A stretch of DNA of 64,000 nucleotides from Neobacillus sp. FSL H8-0543 (GCF_038592905.1 NZ_CP151943.1:3794501-3858500), one strand, 5' to 3'; numbered from the stretch's first letter, positions 9,295 to 18,355 are shown. Notes: a model not told the origin generated them from the letters alone. A program made the numbers and translations.

Positions 9295-9382
9295 GCGGAG
9301 CTAAACTTCACTTCATGCAATGATAAAAATGTATATTTGGCTCCTATTGGATAAAATGATTTGCCTTTTTGCGTAGCTCCGC
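9295..9382. repeat. Inverted repeat in convergent intergenic region
   Basis: GCGGAGCTA (9295-9303) and TAGCTCCGC (9374-9382) are perfect 9-base complements about 70 bases apart, with further GC-rich sequence outside both arms. The element fills most of the gap between two convergent genes, where no riboswitch-controlled start exists. Its nature is unknown. Confidence 0.45.
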
Positions 9383-9393
9383 CCCTTTTCCAT

Positions 9394-9433
9394 AAAAAAA
9401 GGCAGCTGTAAACAATCTTACAGATGCCTTTTG
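9394..9433 (-). terminator. Terminator of the AOR gene
   Basis: On the minus strand the hairpin AAAAGGCA-t-CTGTAA...TTACAG-c-TGCC is followed by seven T residues, just after the AOR stop codon. Confidence 0.8.
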
Positions 9434-9438
9434 CTATT

Positions 9439-11268
9439 TTAAACTAGTTGACTCTCAGAATCAATAATACCTAGTTCACGAAGCTTTTCTTCCGTTACAA
9501 CACCATTTTTCCAACCGCGTACTTGATAGTAGTCATCAAGCATAATATCCATACGGCTGACGGATCCTGTACTATTACCTGATGCAGGCTCCTCTGTGAA
9601 ACGTTTAGGAAGGAAATCATCTTCCTCTTTATTAAAGCCTGCGAGGTTGTTATAGTATCGCTCAAGATTATAAATTCTTTCCCCAGCTTTCATCACATCA
9701 TCAGCAGTCATTGGAACGCCAGTCATTGAGCTGTATTGCTCGGCGTAATGCTCCGCATTTTCAGAGAAAGAGGAGAACTTACAAATATTCATAGAATCAG
9801 AGAATGCAAGCATATCTTGGAATATTTTTAACAATTCACCCTTGCCTTCAGGCTTAAGGCGATCGGTTGGTTCAGGAATACCAGCGATTTCACTAGCTAC
9901 TGTATAGCCTCGTAAGTGACAGGCACCACGGTTACTAGTTGCATAACCAAGACCAATTCCTTGAATTCCTCGAGGGTCATATGCAGGGATGGACTGACCC
10001 TTAACAGACATCGAAAGCTCTGGTACACCCCATAAGGCGGTTGCTTTTGCTGGCCCTTCTGCTAAAATCCCGCCGAAACCTTCACGGAAAGCAATTTTCT
10101 TTGTTAAATCTATCATTGAATCAGCATCGCCCCAGACAAGCTCATGAGAAATTAATCCTTTTTCATAAGCTTCCATTGTTACAGAGAAGGCATGGCCAAG
10201 TTCAATGGTATCGATACCATACTCATTACAACGGTCAATCAAATAGGAAATAGCTTCGGCATCACTTACTAAACAGTTCGCACCAACGGACCATGATGAT
10301 TCAAATTCAAAGCTTTCAACTCTTGTTTTGTACTTGCCATCCTTAACCTCAACCTCGATTTTACAGCCGACAGGGCAGGCATGGCAGGTATTGTTGGCAA
10401 CACGCAAATGCTGGTTAACATACTCACCGCTGTGCTTTTCTGCATGCTCCCAATGAGTGAACTGGGAGTTCTTTGTAGGGAGAGCACCAACCTCATTGAT
10501 GATGTTTGTTAACACGTTCGTTCCATAAACGGAAAGCCCGCCTTTATTTGGAGCTGTTAAACCGCCGTCCAGAATGGCTTTTACCGCCTTTTTGTTGGCC
10601 TCTTTATTTTCAGCTGCTAATTTTGGCTGTGGCATATTTCCTTTTTGAGGGGCTTTGATGACAATCGCTTTTAACTTTTTATAGCCTGCGACAGCACCTG
10701 TTCCGCCACGGCCAGCTGCCCGATCATGCTCATTGATAAAAGAGGCGTAGCGTACAGTATTTTCCCCAGCCTGGCCAATAGCCATGACACTTAGATCTTG
10801 CTCACCATACTTATCTTTTAGTGCCTTAATCGTGTCTCTTGTACCTGTTCCCCATAAATCGGAAGCATCACAAAGTTCAGCTTTCCCATCCTCAATATAG
10901 AGGTAAACTGGTTTATCGCTTTTTCCGGTAAAAATAATATTATCGACGCCTGCCCATTTTAATCGTGCGGCTGTCCAGCCACCCATATGTGAATCAGTTA
11001 CTGTTCCCGTAAGGGGGGATTTCGTAACAACACATAGACGCCCGCTCATGGAAGATCGAGAGCCAGTGACAGGACCAGTCATGATACATAACATGTTTTC
11101 TGCTGATAATGGTTCGACTTCAGGACCGTTGTCTAATACATACTTTACTCCTAAGCCGCGGCCACCAATGTACTTTTTAGCATCATCTTCGTTGATTGTT
11201 CTGTAATCAATCAAGCCATCTGTTAAATTCACTACTACTTCTTTGTTTAAAAAGCCACCTAGATTCAA
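9439..11268 (-). CDS. Aldehyde:ferredoxin oxidoreductase family protein (tungstopterin enzyme)
   Basis: This 609-residue AOR-family enzyme should oxidise aldehydes to carboxylates using a tungsten bis-pterin site and one [4Fe-4S] cluster, with ferredoxin as acceptor. The cluster ligands are visible: THACPVGC-type C-x2-C-x3-C near residues 294-301 and a fourth Cys in NICKF near 493. This is almost the numbering of the Pyrococcus enzyme. The TTG at 11268 gives MNLGGFLNKEVVVNLTDG and follows AAGAGAGGG well; an upstream TTG at 11289 is possible. AOR is uncommon in aerobic bacilli. The flanking sulfur-carrier and MoeB-like genes suggest a self-contained cofactor module. The substrate is unknown. 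Confidence 0.9.
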   Translation of the reverse strand: MNLGGFLNKEVVVNLTDGLIDYRTINEDDAKKYIGGRGLGVKYVLDNGPEVEPLSAENMLCIMTGPVTGSRSSMSGRLCVVTKSPLTGTVTDSHMGGWTAARLKWAGVDNIIFTGKSDKPVYLYIEDGKAELCDASDLWGTGTRDTIKALKDKYGEQDLSVMAIGQAGENTVRYASFINEHDRAAGRGGTGAVAGYKKLKAIVIKAPQKGNMPQPKLAAENKEANKKAVKAILDGGLTAPNKGGLSVYGTNVLTNIINEVGALPTKNSQFTHWEHAEKHSGEYVNQHLRVANNTCHACPVGCKIEVEVKDGKYKTRVESFEFESSWSVGANCLVSDAEAISYLIDRCNEYGIDTIELGHAFSVTMEAYEKGLISHELVWGDADSMIDLTKKIAFREGFGGILAEGPAKATALWGVPELSMSVKGQSIPAYDPRGIQGIGLGYATSNRGACHLRGYTVASEIAGIPEPTDRLKPEGKGELLKIFQDMLAFSDSMNICKFSSFSENAEHYAEQYSSMTGVPMTADDVMKAGERIYNLERYYNNLAGFNKEEDDFLPKRFTEEPASGNSTGSVSRMDIMLDDYYQVRGWKNGVVTEEKLRELGIIDSESQLV

Positions 11269-11502
11269 AGTTTTTTCCCTCTCTTTCAAATTATATAATT
11301 ACAAATCTCTTATTTATATTTACTATATAAATAGGGGATTTTCTCCAAACTATATAGATTAACCCAATTTATATTATACTATCATATCTGAATTTTTAGT
11401 ATTTAAAATTTATATAATATTCAAATTAAATTATTTGGTAGAATAAACGTAGAGTAGTTGCTGCTAACTAGGTAAGAGAATTTTTTGAAATGAGGAATTA
11501 GC

Positions 11503-12531
11503 GTGAAAGATTTAGATCGATACTCAAGGCAAATTCTTTTTCCAGATATAGGTGTAGAGGGTCAATTGAAATTGTTGAAGAGCAGGGTGGCAATTGTCGG
11601 TGTAGGTGCATTAGGTACAGTTATCGCAAACCATCTTGTCCGCTCTGGGGTGGGCTACATTAGGTTAATTGATAGGGATGTGGTTGAGTTATCTAATTTG
11701 CAGCGCCAATCACTTTTTGACGAAGAGGATGCGAAATTAAATCTCCCAAAGGTGATTGCTGCAAAAAATAAATTGAATCAAATTAATTCCGACGTTATGG
11801 TGGATGCGGTGATTGCAGATTTAAATCTGGATAATGCGGAAGAATTATTAGTTGATTTTGATTGTCTTGTGGATGGAACAGATAATTTTATGACTCGGTT
11901 TCTACTAAATGATGTAGCCGTGAAGTATGGAATCCCTTGGGTTCATGGGGCGGCAGTAAGCTCGAGAGGGATGTTTGCCGTCATCAAACCTGGAAAGACC
12001 CCTTGTTACCGCTGTCTGTTTCCTCATGTGCCATCGGGAAGAGGAGAGACCTGTGATACGATTGGCGTGTTGTCACCGATAACGGATATTATTGGCTCCT
12101 TTCAGGCGATGGAAGTGATGAAGATAGTAGTGGGTGCCAAGACCAACCCCAATCTTGAACAGTTGGATATTTGGGATTCATCGATCCTGCAAATGGATAT
12201 TTCGGAAGGGAATAATCCAAACTGTCCTACCTGCGTACAACGGCAGTTTGATTTCCTTGATCGCGCCTCCAACCTCCAGGAAACCTATACAACCCTTTGC
12301 GGCCGGGAAACCGTACAAATTTATTTTAGGAATAAACAAGAGCTGGATTTTATAAAGTTAGCCGAGATGCTAAAGAAGAGTGGAAAAGTTACTGGAAACA
12401 AATTTTTATTGCGTTTTTCACCTAATGAAGATATTTCAATTGTGTTATTTAAGGATGGCAGAGTGTTGATCCATGGAACAAATGACATCGGGACAGCAAA
12501 ATCCCTCTATTCGAAATACATCGGAAACTAA
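11503..12531 (+). CDS. MoeB/ThiF-family adenylyltransferase
   Basis: This 342-residue E1-like enzyme should adenylate the C-terminal Gly-Gly of a MoaD/ThiS-type carrier. The nucleotide loop GVGALG lies at residues 33-38, the acidic LIDRDVVELSNLQRQ motif near 57-71, and two CxxC pairs for zinc are near 168/171 (CYRC) and 241/244 (CPTC). About 80 residues after the zinc site form a C-terminal extension ending in FKDGRVLIHGTNDIGTAKSL. It is divergent from the AOR gene and shares a 230-base AT-rich intergenic region with it. The likely partner is the carrier at 8650-8922. A role with ThiS cannot be excluded. The GTG start follows a modest ATGAGG site. Confidence 0.87.
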   Translation: MKDLDRYSRQILFPDIGVEGQLKLLKSRVAIVGVGALGTVIANHLVRSGVGYIRLIDRDVVELSNLQRQSLFDEEDAKLNLPKVIAAKNKLNQINSDVMVDAVIADLNLDNAEELLVDFDCLVDGTDNFMTRFLLNDVAVKYGIPWVHGAAVSSRGMFAVIKPGKTPCYRCLFPHVPSGRGETCDTIGVLSPITDIIGSFQAMEVMKIVVGAKTNPNLEQLDIWDSSILQMDISEGNNPNCPTCVQRQFDFLDRASNLQETYTTLCGRETVQIYFRNKQELDFIKLAEMLKKSGKVTGNKFLLRFSPNEDISIVLFKDGRVLIHGTNDIGTAKSLYSKYIGN

Positions 12532-12570
12532 GTGGGTTTAAATGAAGAGGAAGGTTGCTTCATGGAGCCC

Positions 12571-12954
12571 CGCATGAAGCGGTCATGAGGCATACTTTTG
12601 TGAAAAACAGATGAAAGTAGACCTCATGAAGCGGTCATGAGGCATACTTTTGTGAAAAACAGATGAAAGTAGACCTCATGAAGCGGTCATGAGGCATACT
12701 TTTGTGAAAAACAGATGAAAGTAGACCTCATGAAGCGGTCATGAGGCATACTTTTGTGAAAAACAGATGAAAGTAGACCTCATGAAGCGGTCATGAGGCA
12801 TACTTTTGTGAAAAACAGATGAAAGTAGACCTCATGAAGCGGTCATGAGGCATACTTTTGTGAAAAACAGATGAAAGTAGACCTCATGAAGCGGTCATGA
12901 GGCATACTTTTGTGAAAATCCAAAGAAAGTAGACCTCATGAAACCGCCATGAGG
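12571..12954. repeat. 52-bp tandem array of palindromic units (about 7.4 copies)
   Basis: Seven nearly identical 52-base units begin at 12577, 12629, 12681, 12733, 12785, 12837 and 12889, followed by a diverged partial copy. Each unit junction forms the palindrome CCTCATG-aagcggt-CATGAGG (7-bp arms, 7-nt loop), separated by a 31-base linker containing GTGAAAAACAG. The array fills the gap between the convergent MoeB-like and DUF2777-type genes. There are no unique spacers, so it is not CRISPR. Confidence 0.95.
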
Positions 12955-12967
12955 ACTATTGATAATC

Positions 12968-13531
12968 TTATGAAATTATTTTTTCGATAATTAATCTTTT
13001 TCCAGTATTTAATGTGAATTCGAAGCGATCATTTACCTTTTCAAAATAGCAAAAGTGATGCTGCACATTGCAGATTTGATCCTGATTGTCAAAAACGATA
13101 AAATTCACCCCGTCCTTCCGGTTCTCATCGGATAGGAAAGATAAGTGATTATAACAATAGATACAATCATATATCGAAAAATCTAACGAATTTAATGTTG
13201 TGACAAATTGGAAAAAGGCATCATCATTAATCCCCTCTAACAATCTTTCAAGTGAGTAAATTAGATGTTTCCTGATTCTTACTTGGTCATGATCTCGAAG
13301 CATAAGAGTGTCGCTGCCGCTCCTTATCATACCAGGCTCAACCAAGACACCTTTCTTCCAGCGATTTAAACGAAATATTTCGATTTCCTGCTGCAGAAAA
13401 TCATCTAACATCGCCGCTTCTTCTGTTTCTTCATCAAAAAATATCCATTGATCGTTAATTTGTTCAACTGTTCCTTCATTGTAGGCCCTAAGTTGATTAT
13501 CATAGAGTTTCGTTCGTTGCTGTCGATTCAT
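12968..13531 (-). CDS. DUF2777-type conserved hypothetical protein
   Basis: This 187-residue soluble acidic protein (MNRQQRTKLYDNQLRAYNEG) has no catalytic motif that I recognise. The N-terminal half has a beta-rich, SH3-like character (TVEQINDQWIFFDEE). The second half has scattered cysteines (YDCIYCYNH). Size and position immediately upstream of asparagine synthetase resemble B. subtilis yisN, so I place it tentatively in DUF2777. The start has a strong GGAGG site and is divergent from asnB. Confidence 0.72.
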   Translation of the reverse strand: MNRQQRTKLYDNQLRAYNEGTVEQINDQWIFFDEETEEAAMLDDFLQQEIEIFRLNRWKKGVLVEPGMIRSGSDTLMLRDHDQVRIRKHLIYSLERLLEGINDDAFFQFVTTLNSLDFSIYDCIYCYNHLSFLSDENRKDGVNFIVFDNQDQICNVQHHFCYFEKVNDRFEFTLNTGKRLIIEKIIS

Positions 13532-13604
13532 ATTTAACCTCCGTGCCTAATGCTTTCATTTTCTTTGTTGACATCTTCGTGAAATTTTATAACTCGGTTA
13601 TCTT

Positions 13605-13628
13605 TAATTTGGACAATTTACCAAATTA
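13605..13628. promoter_or_regulatory. Candidate operator upstream of asparagine synthetase
   Basis: TAATTTGG-acaattta-CCAAATTA is a perfect 8-bp inverted repeat with an 8-base spacer, 73 bases before the asnB start and inside the divergent promoter region. The spacing suits a dimeric repressor. The cognate regulator is unknown. Confidence 0.45.
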
Positions 13629-13700
13629 TCTGGGCTGAATAGAATAAAACATGGAATAAGCATCCAGTATCTCAGGAGACTGGAGGAAGGAGTTTGATAT

Positions 13701-15548
13701 ATGTGCGGAGTAACAGGTTGGGTGGATTTTACTAAAGATATTAGAACTGAGAAAGAAACATTGGTAAAGATGACAAATACCCTCGCTAAGAGAGGCCCAG
13801 ATGAAACCAACATTTGGAGTGATACGCATGTTGGCTTTGGCCATAAGCGTTTGATTGTTGTTGACCCTGAAGGGGGAAGACAGCCAATGACAAAACAAAA
13901 AGAGGGTAACGATTATACGCTATGCTACAACGGTGAATTATACAATACAGAAGATATCCGCAAAGTTCTCCTTACTAAAGGATATTCCTTCAAAGGTCAT
14001 TCTGATACTGAAGTTCTGTTAACTGCCTATATAGAATGGGCGGAAGAGTGTGTAAAATATCTGAACGGTATATATGCGTTTGCCGTTTGGGATCGTCAGA
14101 AAGAACAACTCTTCATTGGACGCGATCGATTAGGTGTTAAACCGCTGTTTTTTACAGAATTCCAAAAAGGGATTTTATTCGCCTCGGAACTTAAAGCAAT
14201 ACTGGCAAACCCTGGTATGAAAACGGAGATTGACAGTAAGGGATTAGCTGAGATTTTTGGTTTAGGCCCATCAAGGTCACCTGGTTCGGGGATTTTTAAG
14301 GGGATTATGGAGCTCAGACCTGCACATGCTCTCACCTTTTCAAAAAACGGCTTAAAAATTTGGCGTTATTGGAATGTTGAAAGTAACGAGCATAAGGACA
14401 ATGTAGTGGAGACGGCCGAGAAGGTCCGTTTTTTGGTTACAGATGCTATTACAAGACAGCTTGTTTCAGATGTCCCGTTATCCACATTTCTATCGGGAGG
14501 ACTTGATTCAAGCATTATTACGGCGGTTGCTGCGCAAGCCTTCGAGAAAAGCGGAAAAGGGCCGCTCACCACCTATTCTATCGACTATGAAGGAAATGAT
14601 CAGTTTTTTAAGGCAAATGAGTTTCAGCCAAATGCGGATGAAAAATGGATCAAAATTGTAACGGATACATTTCAAACAAATCATCTTTATAAAAAAATTT
14701 CTCAGCAGCAATTAGTGAATGATTTAACAGAAGCGGTTCATGTTCGCGATAGCCCTGGAATGGCAGATGTTGATTCCTCCCTGCTTTGGTTTTGTAAGGA
14801 AATAAAAAATGATTTTGTTGTAAGCCTTTCAGGAGAATGTGCGGATGAGATTTTTGGAGGATATCCTTGGTTTCACCGAAAACAAGATCTAGAGCGCCCA
14901 GGATTTCCATGGATGCGTTCGTTAAGTGAAAGGAACAACTTATTACGATCCGATTGGCAGCAAAAACTGAACCTAAATGAATTTGTAGCCGACAAGTACA
15001 ATCAGGCCATATTGGAGACACCAAAACTGGATGGGGAAAGTTTGGAGGAATCTAAGCGAAGAGAGCTCTTTTATATTAATATGACCCATTTTATGACGAC
15101 CTTGCTGGACCGTAAAGATCGTATGAGTATGGGGGCCAGTCTTGAAGTACGGGTTCCATTTGCCGACCATCGTCTTGTTGAATATGTATGGAATATCCCT
15201 TGGCATATCAAGATGCATGAAGGCCGGGAGAAGGGGATTTTACGAAAAGCCTTTGAAGGAATTCTTCCGGACGAAGTTCTTTATCGAAAGAAGAGTCCCT
15301 ATCCAAAAACACATAATCCAGCATATACATTGGCCGTTCAAACACGCCTGAAGGAAATTGTAGCGGATAAATCAACCGTATTATTGGAGTTATTTAACCG
15401 TGATTTACTTCATGAAATCATTGATTCGGGGGGAACGAGTTTTAAAGAGCCATGGTTTGGCCAACTGATGACTGGACCGCAATTACTGGCCTATTTTGTG
15501 CAGTTAGACATCTGGTTCAAAGATTACAATATTAACATAGTGAATTAA
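13701..15548 (+). CDS. asnB: Asparagine synthase (glutamine-hydrolysing), AsnO/AsnB type
   Basis: This 615-residue class II glutamine amidotransferase converts aspartate to asparagine with glutamine and ATP. The glutaminase nucleophile is Cys2 (MCGVTGWVDF), the glutaminase core has KRGPDE and CYNGELYN, and the ATP-pyrophosphate loop LSGGLDSS lies near residues 264-271. Location beside a yisN-like gene and gerP matches B. subtilis asnO (yisO), the sporulation-linked isozyme. Start: ATG after GGAAGGAG. A hairpin terminator overlaps the stop. Confidence 0.95.
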   Translation: MCGVTGWVDFTKDIRTEKETLVKMTNTLAKRGPDETNIWSDTHVGFGHKRLIVVDPEGGRQPMTKQKEGNDYTLCYNGELYNTEDIRKVLLTKGYSFKGHSDTEVLLTAYIEWAEECVKYLNGIYAFAVWDRQKEQLFIGRDRLGVKPLFFTEFQKGILFASELKAILANPGMKTEIDSKGLAEIFGLGPSRSPGSGIFKGIMELRPAHALTFSKNGLKIWRYWNVESNEHKDNVVETAEKVRFLVTDAITRQLVSDVPLSTFLSGGLDSSIITAVAAQAFEKSGKGPLTTYSIDYEGNDQFFKANEFQPNADEKWIKIVTDTFQTNHLYKKISQQQLVNDLTEAVHVRDSPGMADVDSSLLWFCKEIKNDFVVSLSGECADEIFGGYPWFHRKQDLERPGFPWMRSLSERNNLLRSDWQQKLNLNEFVADKYNQAILETPKLDGESLEESKRRELFYINMTHFMTTLLDRKDRMSMGASLEVRVPFADHRLVEYVWNIPWHIKMHEGREKGILRKAFEGILPDEVLYRKKSPYPKTHNPAYTLAVQTRLKEIVADKSTVLLELFNRDLLHEIIDSGGTSFKEPWFGQLMTGPQLLAYFVQLDIWFKDYNINIVN

Positions 15549-15569
15549 ACCGAGAACATTCGGTTTTTT
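15548..15569 (+). terminator. asnB terminator
   Basis: A short stem AACCGA-gaaca-TTCGGTT is followed by a T run, starting at the asnB stop codon. Confidence 0.8.
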
Positions 15570-15673
15570 CTTACAAGGTAGATAATGTTTGGAATAAAAA
15601 CTATATTAGATTAAAATAGATGGGTAGGGAAGAGGAGAAATAGCCTCTTCCTTTTTTAAGGGGAGGAAAGAGT

Positions 15674-17209
15674 ATGAAAAAAATTCCAATTTTATTTATT
15701 CTAACTTTTAGTTTGTTATTCTCATCTGTTCCTACATATGCAAAAGAACAGAAAGCGGATCGTCTGTGGCAAGATGAAACGGTATATTCTTTAATGGTGG
15801 ATCGCTTTAATAACGGCGATACAAAAAATGACATCGATGTCAATACAAAAGACCCTTTATCCTATGTTGGCGGTGATTTTCAAGGGGTTATTGATAAATT
15901 GGATTACTTAAAAGACATGGGGTTTACAGCAATCCGTCTCACTTCTATATTTGATAACACTGCAGGCGGATACCATGGATATTGGGTGAATGATTTTTAC
16001 AAAACAGACGAGCATTTTGGTTCATTAAAAACCTTTAAAAAACTAGTAAGTGAAGCACATGATAGAGAGTTGAAAGTAATCATTGACTTTGTCGCGAATA
16101 ATGTCTCAGCAGAACATCCTTGGGTGAATGATTCGACAAAGCAGTCATGGTTTCATGAACAGCAGGATATAAATGATTCGAATGATCAACAGGAATTGGA
16201 AAATGGCTGGGTGGATGATTTGCCTGATCTAAATCAGGACAACCCTGAGGTAAAGAATTATTTAATAGATGCGGCCAGATGGTGGATTAACAATACAGAT
16301 ATTGATGGCTATAGTTTGCCGGAAGTCAATCATGTTCCAGTTGGTTTTTGGAGTGATTTTTCAAAAGCAGTTAAAAAAGAGAAGGAAAACTTTTTCCTCA
16401 TAGGAGTAGGCTCACAAACTCATACGGGCGAATGGGAGAAGTATGAAAATGCCGGAATAGATAGTATATTTGATTATTCACATAGCGATAAGTTAAGAGA
16501 GGTATTTGCAGGAACGGATAAATCGCTTCAATCCCTTGAGGCTAACGGTGAAAAGAATATCTTTCAACATCCGGAATTAATGGCTAATTTCTTTGATAAT
16601 GAGAATACTGTTCGATTTACGAGTGATATCGTCGATCAGAAAATGTTCCCCGGCTCACGATGGAGAACGGCATTAGCCTATCTATACTCCACACCTGGAA
16701 TTCCGATGGTTTTTTATGGCAGTGAGATTGCCCTAAATGGAGGGGAAATTCCAGATAATCACGGTCTAATGAATTTTAGAACAGAAAAAGAGCTGATCGA
16801 TTATATTACGAAGCTTGGTGAATTACGTAATCAGCTTCCATCCCTGACTAGAGGAACAATGGATATGCTCTATGATAAAGACGGAATGGTTGTGTATAAG
16901 CGCAGTTTTCAGGATGAAACCTCGATTATCGCCATTAATAATACGAGTAAATCACAAAATGTTACGCTAACAAAAGAGGATATTGAAGCAGGAAAAGAGC
17001 TTCGCGGTTTACTAAAGGGTGATCTTGTTCGCAGTGAAGAGGATCAATACGATATTATTATCGACCGTGATGAAGCTGAATACTATGTATTAGCAAAGAA
17101 AAGCGGACTGAATCTTCCATTAGTTGGATCGTTAGTTGTTGTATTTCTATTAGCTATTGCTTTCATTATCTTAATTAAAAATAGAAGTAAGAGAAATGGT
17201 GAAGTCTAA
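15674..17209 (+). CDS. Membrane-anchored GH13 alpha-amylase homologue lacking all catalytic residues
   Basis: The 511-residue product has a signal peptide (MKKIPILFILTFSLLF, cleavage near TYA-KE), a GH13 barrel opening (LWQDETVYSLMVDRFNNGD), and a C-terminal transmembrane helix (about 476-497) followed by KNRSKRNGEV, so it should sit on the outer membrane face. Fold motifs are intact (YHGYWVNDFYKTDEHFGS; YSTPGIPMVFYGSE). The four active-site motifs are not. The usual FVPNH is FVANN (Asn143), G-F-R-L-D is GYSLP (Ser214, Pro216 in place of the nucleophile), I-G-E is IGV (Val245 in place of the acid/base Glu), and N-H-D is NEN (Asn311). It is therefore predicted inactive as a hydrolase and may bind glycan or act structurally. 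The frame is intact, so it is not simply decayed. Confidence 0.9.
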   Translation: MKKIPILFILTFSLLFSSVPTYAKEQKADRLWQDETVYSLMVDRFNNGDTKNDIDVNTKDPLSYVGGDFQGVIDKLDYLKDMGFTAIRLTSIFDNTAGGYHGYWVNDFYKTDEHFGSLKTFKKLVSEAHDRELKVIIDFVANNVSAEHPWVNDSTKQSWFHEQQDINDSNDQQELENGWVDDLPDLNQDNPEVKNYLIDAARWWINNTDIDGYSLPEVNHVPVGFWSDFSKAVKKEKENFFLIGVGSQTHTGEWEKYENAGIDSIFDYSHSDKLREVFAGTDKSLQSLEANGEKNIFQHPELMANFFDNENTVRFTSDIVDQKMFPGSRWRTALAYLYSTPGIPMVFYGSEIALNGGEIPDNHGLMNFRTEKELIDYITKLGELRNQLPSLTRGTMDMLYDKDGMVVYKRSFQDETSIIAINNTSKSQNVTLTKEDIEAGKELRGLLKGDLVRSEEDQYDIIIDRDEAEYYVLAKKSGLNLPLVGSLVVVFLLAIAFIILIKNRSKRNGEV

Positions 17210-17218
17210 CCAGCGAAG

Positions 17219-17248
17219 GCCCCGGTGCAAGTATACGCCGGGGCTTTT
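17219..17248 (+). terminator. Terminator after the amylase homologue
   Basis: The GC-rich stem GCCCCGG / CCGGGGC with a 12-base loop is followed by TTTT. It lies between convergent genes. Confidence 0.75.
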
Positions 17249-17253
17249 GCTAT

Positions 17254-18120
17254 TTACCCATTTACGACTGTTCCGCCATTGACGTGGATGATTTGTCCAC
17301 TAACATAGGAGGAATCGTCCGAAGCTAGGAAAACGTAGCTAGGCGCGAGCTCGTTCGGCTGGCCAGCTCTCCCCATTGGTGTATTGCTTCCAAAGGCAGC
17401 CACCTTCTCTTCGGTGAAGGTCGAGGGAATTAGCGGAGTCCAGATGGGTCCCGGAGCAACCCCATTTACCCTAATCCCTTGTTTAGCGAGTGATTTAGCT
17501 AACGACCGTGTGAAGGTAACAATCGCTCCTTTGGTAGCAGAGTAATCCAATAATTGATCATGTCCTTCATAGGCGGTTATGGAGGCAGTATTAATAATTG
17601 ATGCCCCTTTCTTTAAGTGAGGTAGTACCATTTTTGTCATATAAAAATAGGAGAAAATATTTGTCCTGAAAGTCTTTTCCAGTTGTGCAGAAGTGATATT
17701 TAACAGGCTTTTTTGCGGATGCTGTTCCGCTGCATTATTTACTAAAATATCAACTTTTCCAAATTCTTCGATGGTCTGATTGACGATTGTTTTACAAAAT
17801 TCTTCACTGCCGATATCACCTGCAAAAAGTTGGCATTTGCGTCCTTCTGTTTCAATTAGCTTTTTTGTTTCTTTTGCATCTTCGTGTTCCTCTAAGTAAC
17901 TGATCACTACATCAGCACCTTCTTTGGCAAAATAAATAGCTACTGATTTACCGATCCCACTATCACCTCCAGTAATGATGGCGGTTTTGCCAGACAATTT
18001 CCCGGCACTTTTATAATTTGGATCGACAGAAATCGGCCTTGGATTCATTTCACTTTCTACTCCAGGTTGATGGTTTTGGTGCTGAGGCGGAAACGCAGTT
18101 TTTTGTTTGTTGTTAGTCAT
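17254..18120 (-). CDS. SDR family oxidoreductase (glucose-1-dehydrogenase-like)
   Basis: This 288-residue classical-extended short-chain dehydrogenase has a leader of about 40 residues before the Rossmann domain. The cofactor motif TGGDSGIGKSVA lies near residues 51-62, NNAAEQHP corresponds to the NNAG motif, and the catalytic Ser (NTASITAYEG) and YSATKGA (Tyr-x3-Lys) follow. This subgroup resembles Bacillus YhdF/YhxC general-stress dehydrogenases. The physiological substrate cannot be read from the sequence. The gene is monocistronic, with no related gene beside it. Confidence 0.9.
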   Translation of the reverse strand: MTNNKQKTAFPPQHQNHQPGVESEMNPRPISVDPNYKSAGKLSGKTAIITGGDSGIGKSVAIYFAKEGADVVISYLEEHEDAKETKKLIETEGRKCQLFAGDIGSEEFCKTIVNQTIEEFGKVDILVNNAAEQHPQKSLLNITSAQLEKTFRTNIFSYFYMTKMVLPHLKKGASIINTASITAYEGHDQLLDYSATKGAIVTFTRSLAKSLAKQGIRVNGVAPGPIWTPLIPSTFTEEKVAAFGSNTPMGRAGQPNELAPSYVFLASDDSSYVSGQIIHVNGGTVVNG

Positions 18121-18222
18121 CGGAAAATCCCCCTAATTTAGTTATCATTATAGTGTGAAAGAAAATGAACGAAATTATTAATAAATATGGATGAGTTAAA
18201 GGTCATTGTTGATTTTATAACT

Positions 18223-18355
18223 AGTTGATTGGAGCGTAAGGCGCGAGACTCCTGCGGGAGTACGGGGCTGGGGAGACCCCGCAGGAGTCTCGCGCCGAGG
18301 AGGCTCCCTGGCACACGCCCGCGGAAAGCGAAGCGTCTGGAGCGGAAATCAACAG
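18223..18355 (+). repeat. GC-rich interspersed palindromic repeat, copy 1
   Basis: The element is bounded by GTTGATTGGAGCG and AGCGGAAATCAACAG (near-inverted ends). It contains the inverted core CTCCTGCGGG...CCCGCAGGAG followed by GAGGAGGCTCC and CCCGCGGAAAGCGAAGCG. Its GC content is far above that of the surroundings. The same family recurs at 46766, 53878 and 54131. Copy 1 lies upstream of the SDR gene and downstream of yajQ. Confidence 0.9.

Noticed and set aside
9197..9393. Molybdenum or tungsten cofactor riboswitch
   Set aside because: The region lies between convergent genes with no downstream start to regulate, and the known motif was not recognised.
12571..12954. Possible CRISPR array
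   Set aside because: Units are contiguous 52-bp tandem copies with no unique spacers and no cas genes nearby.
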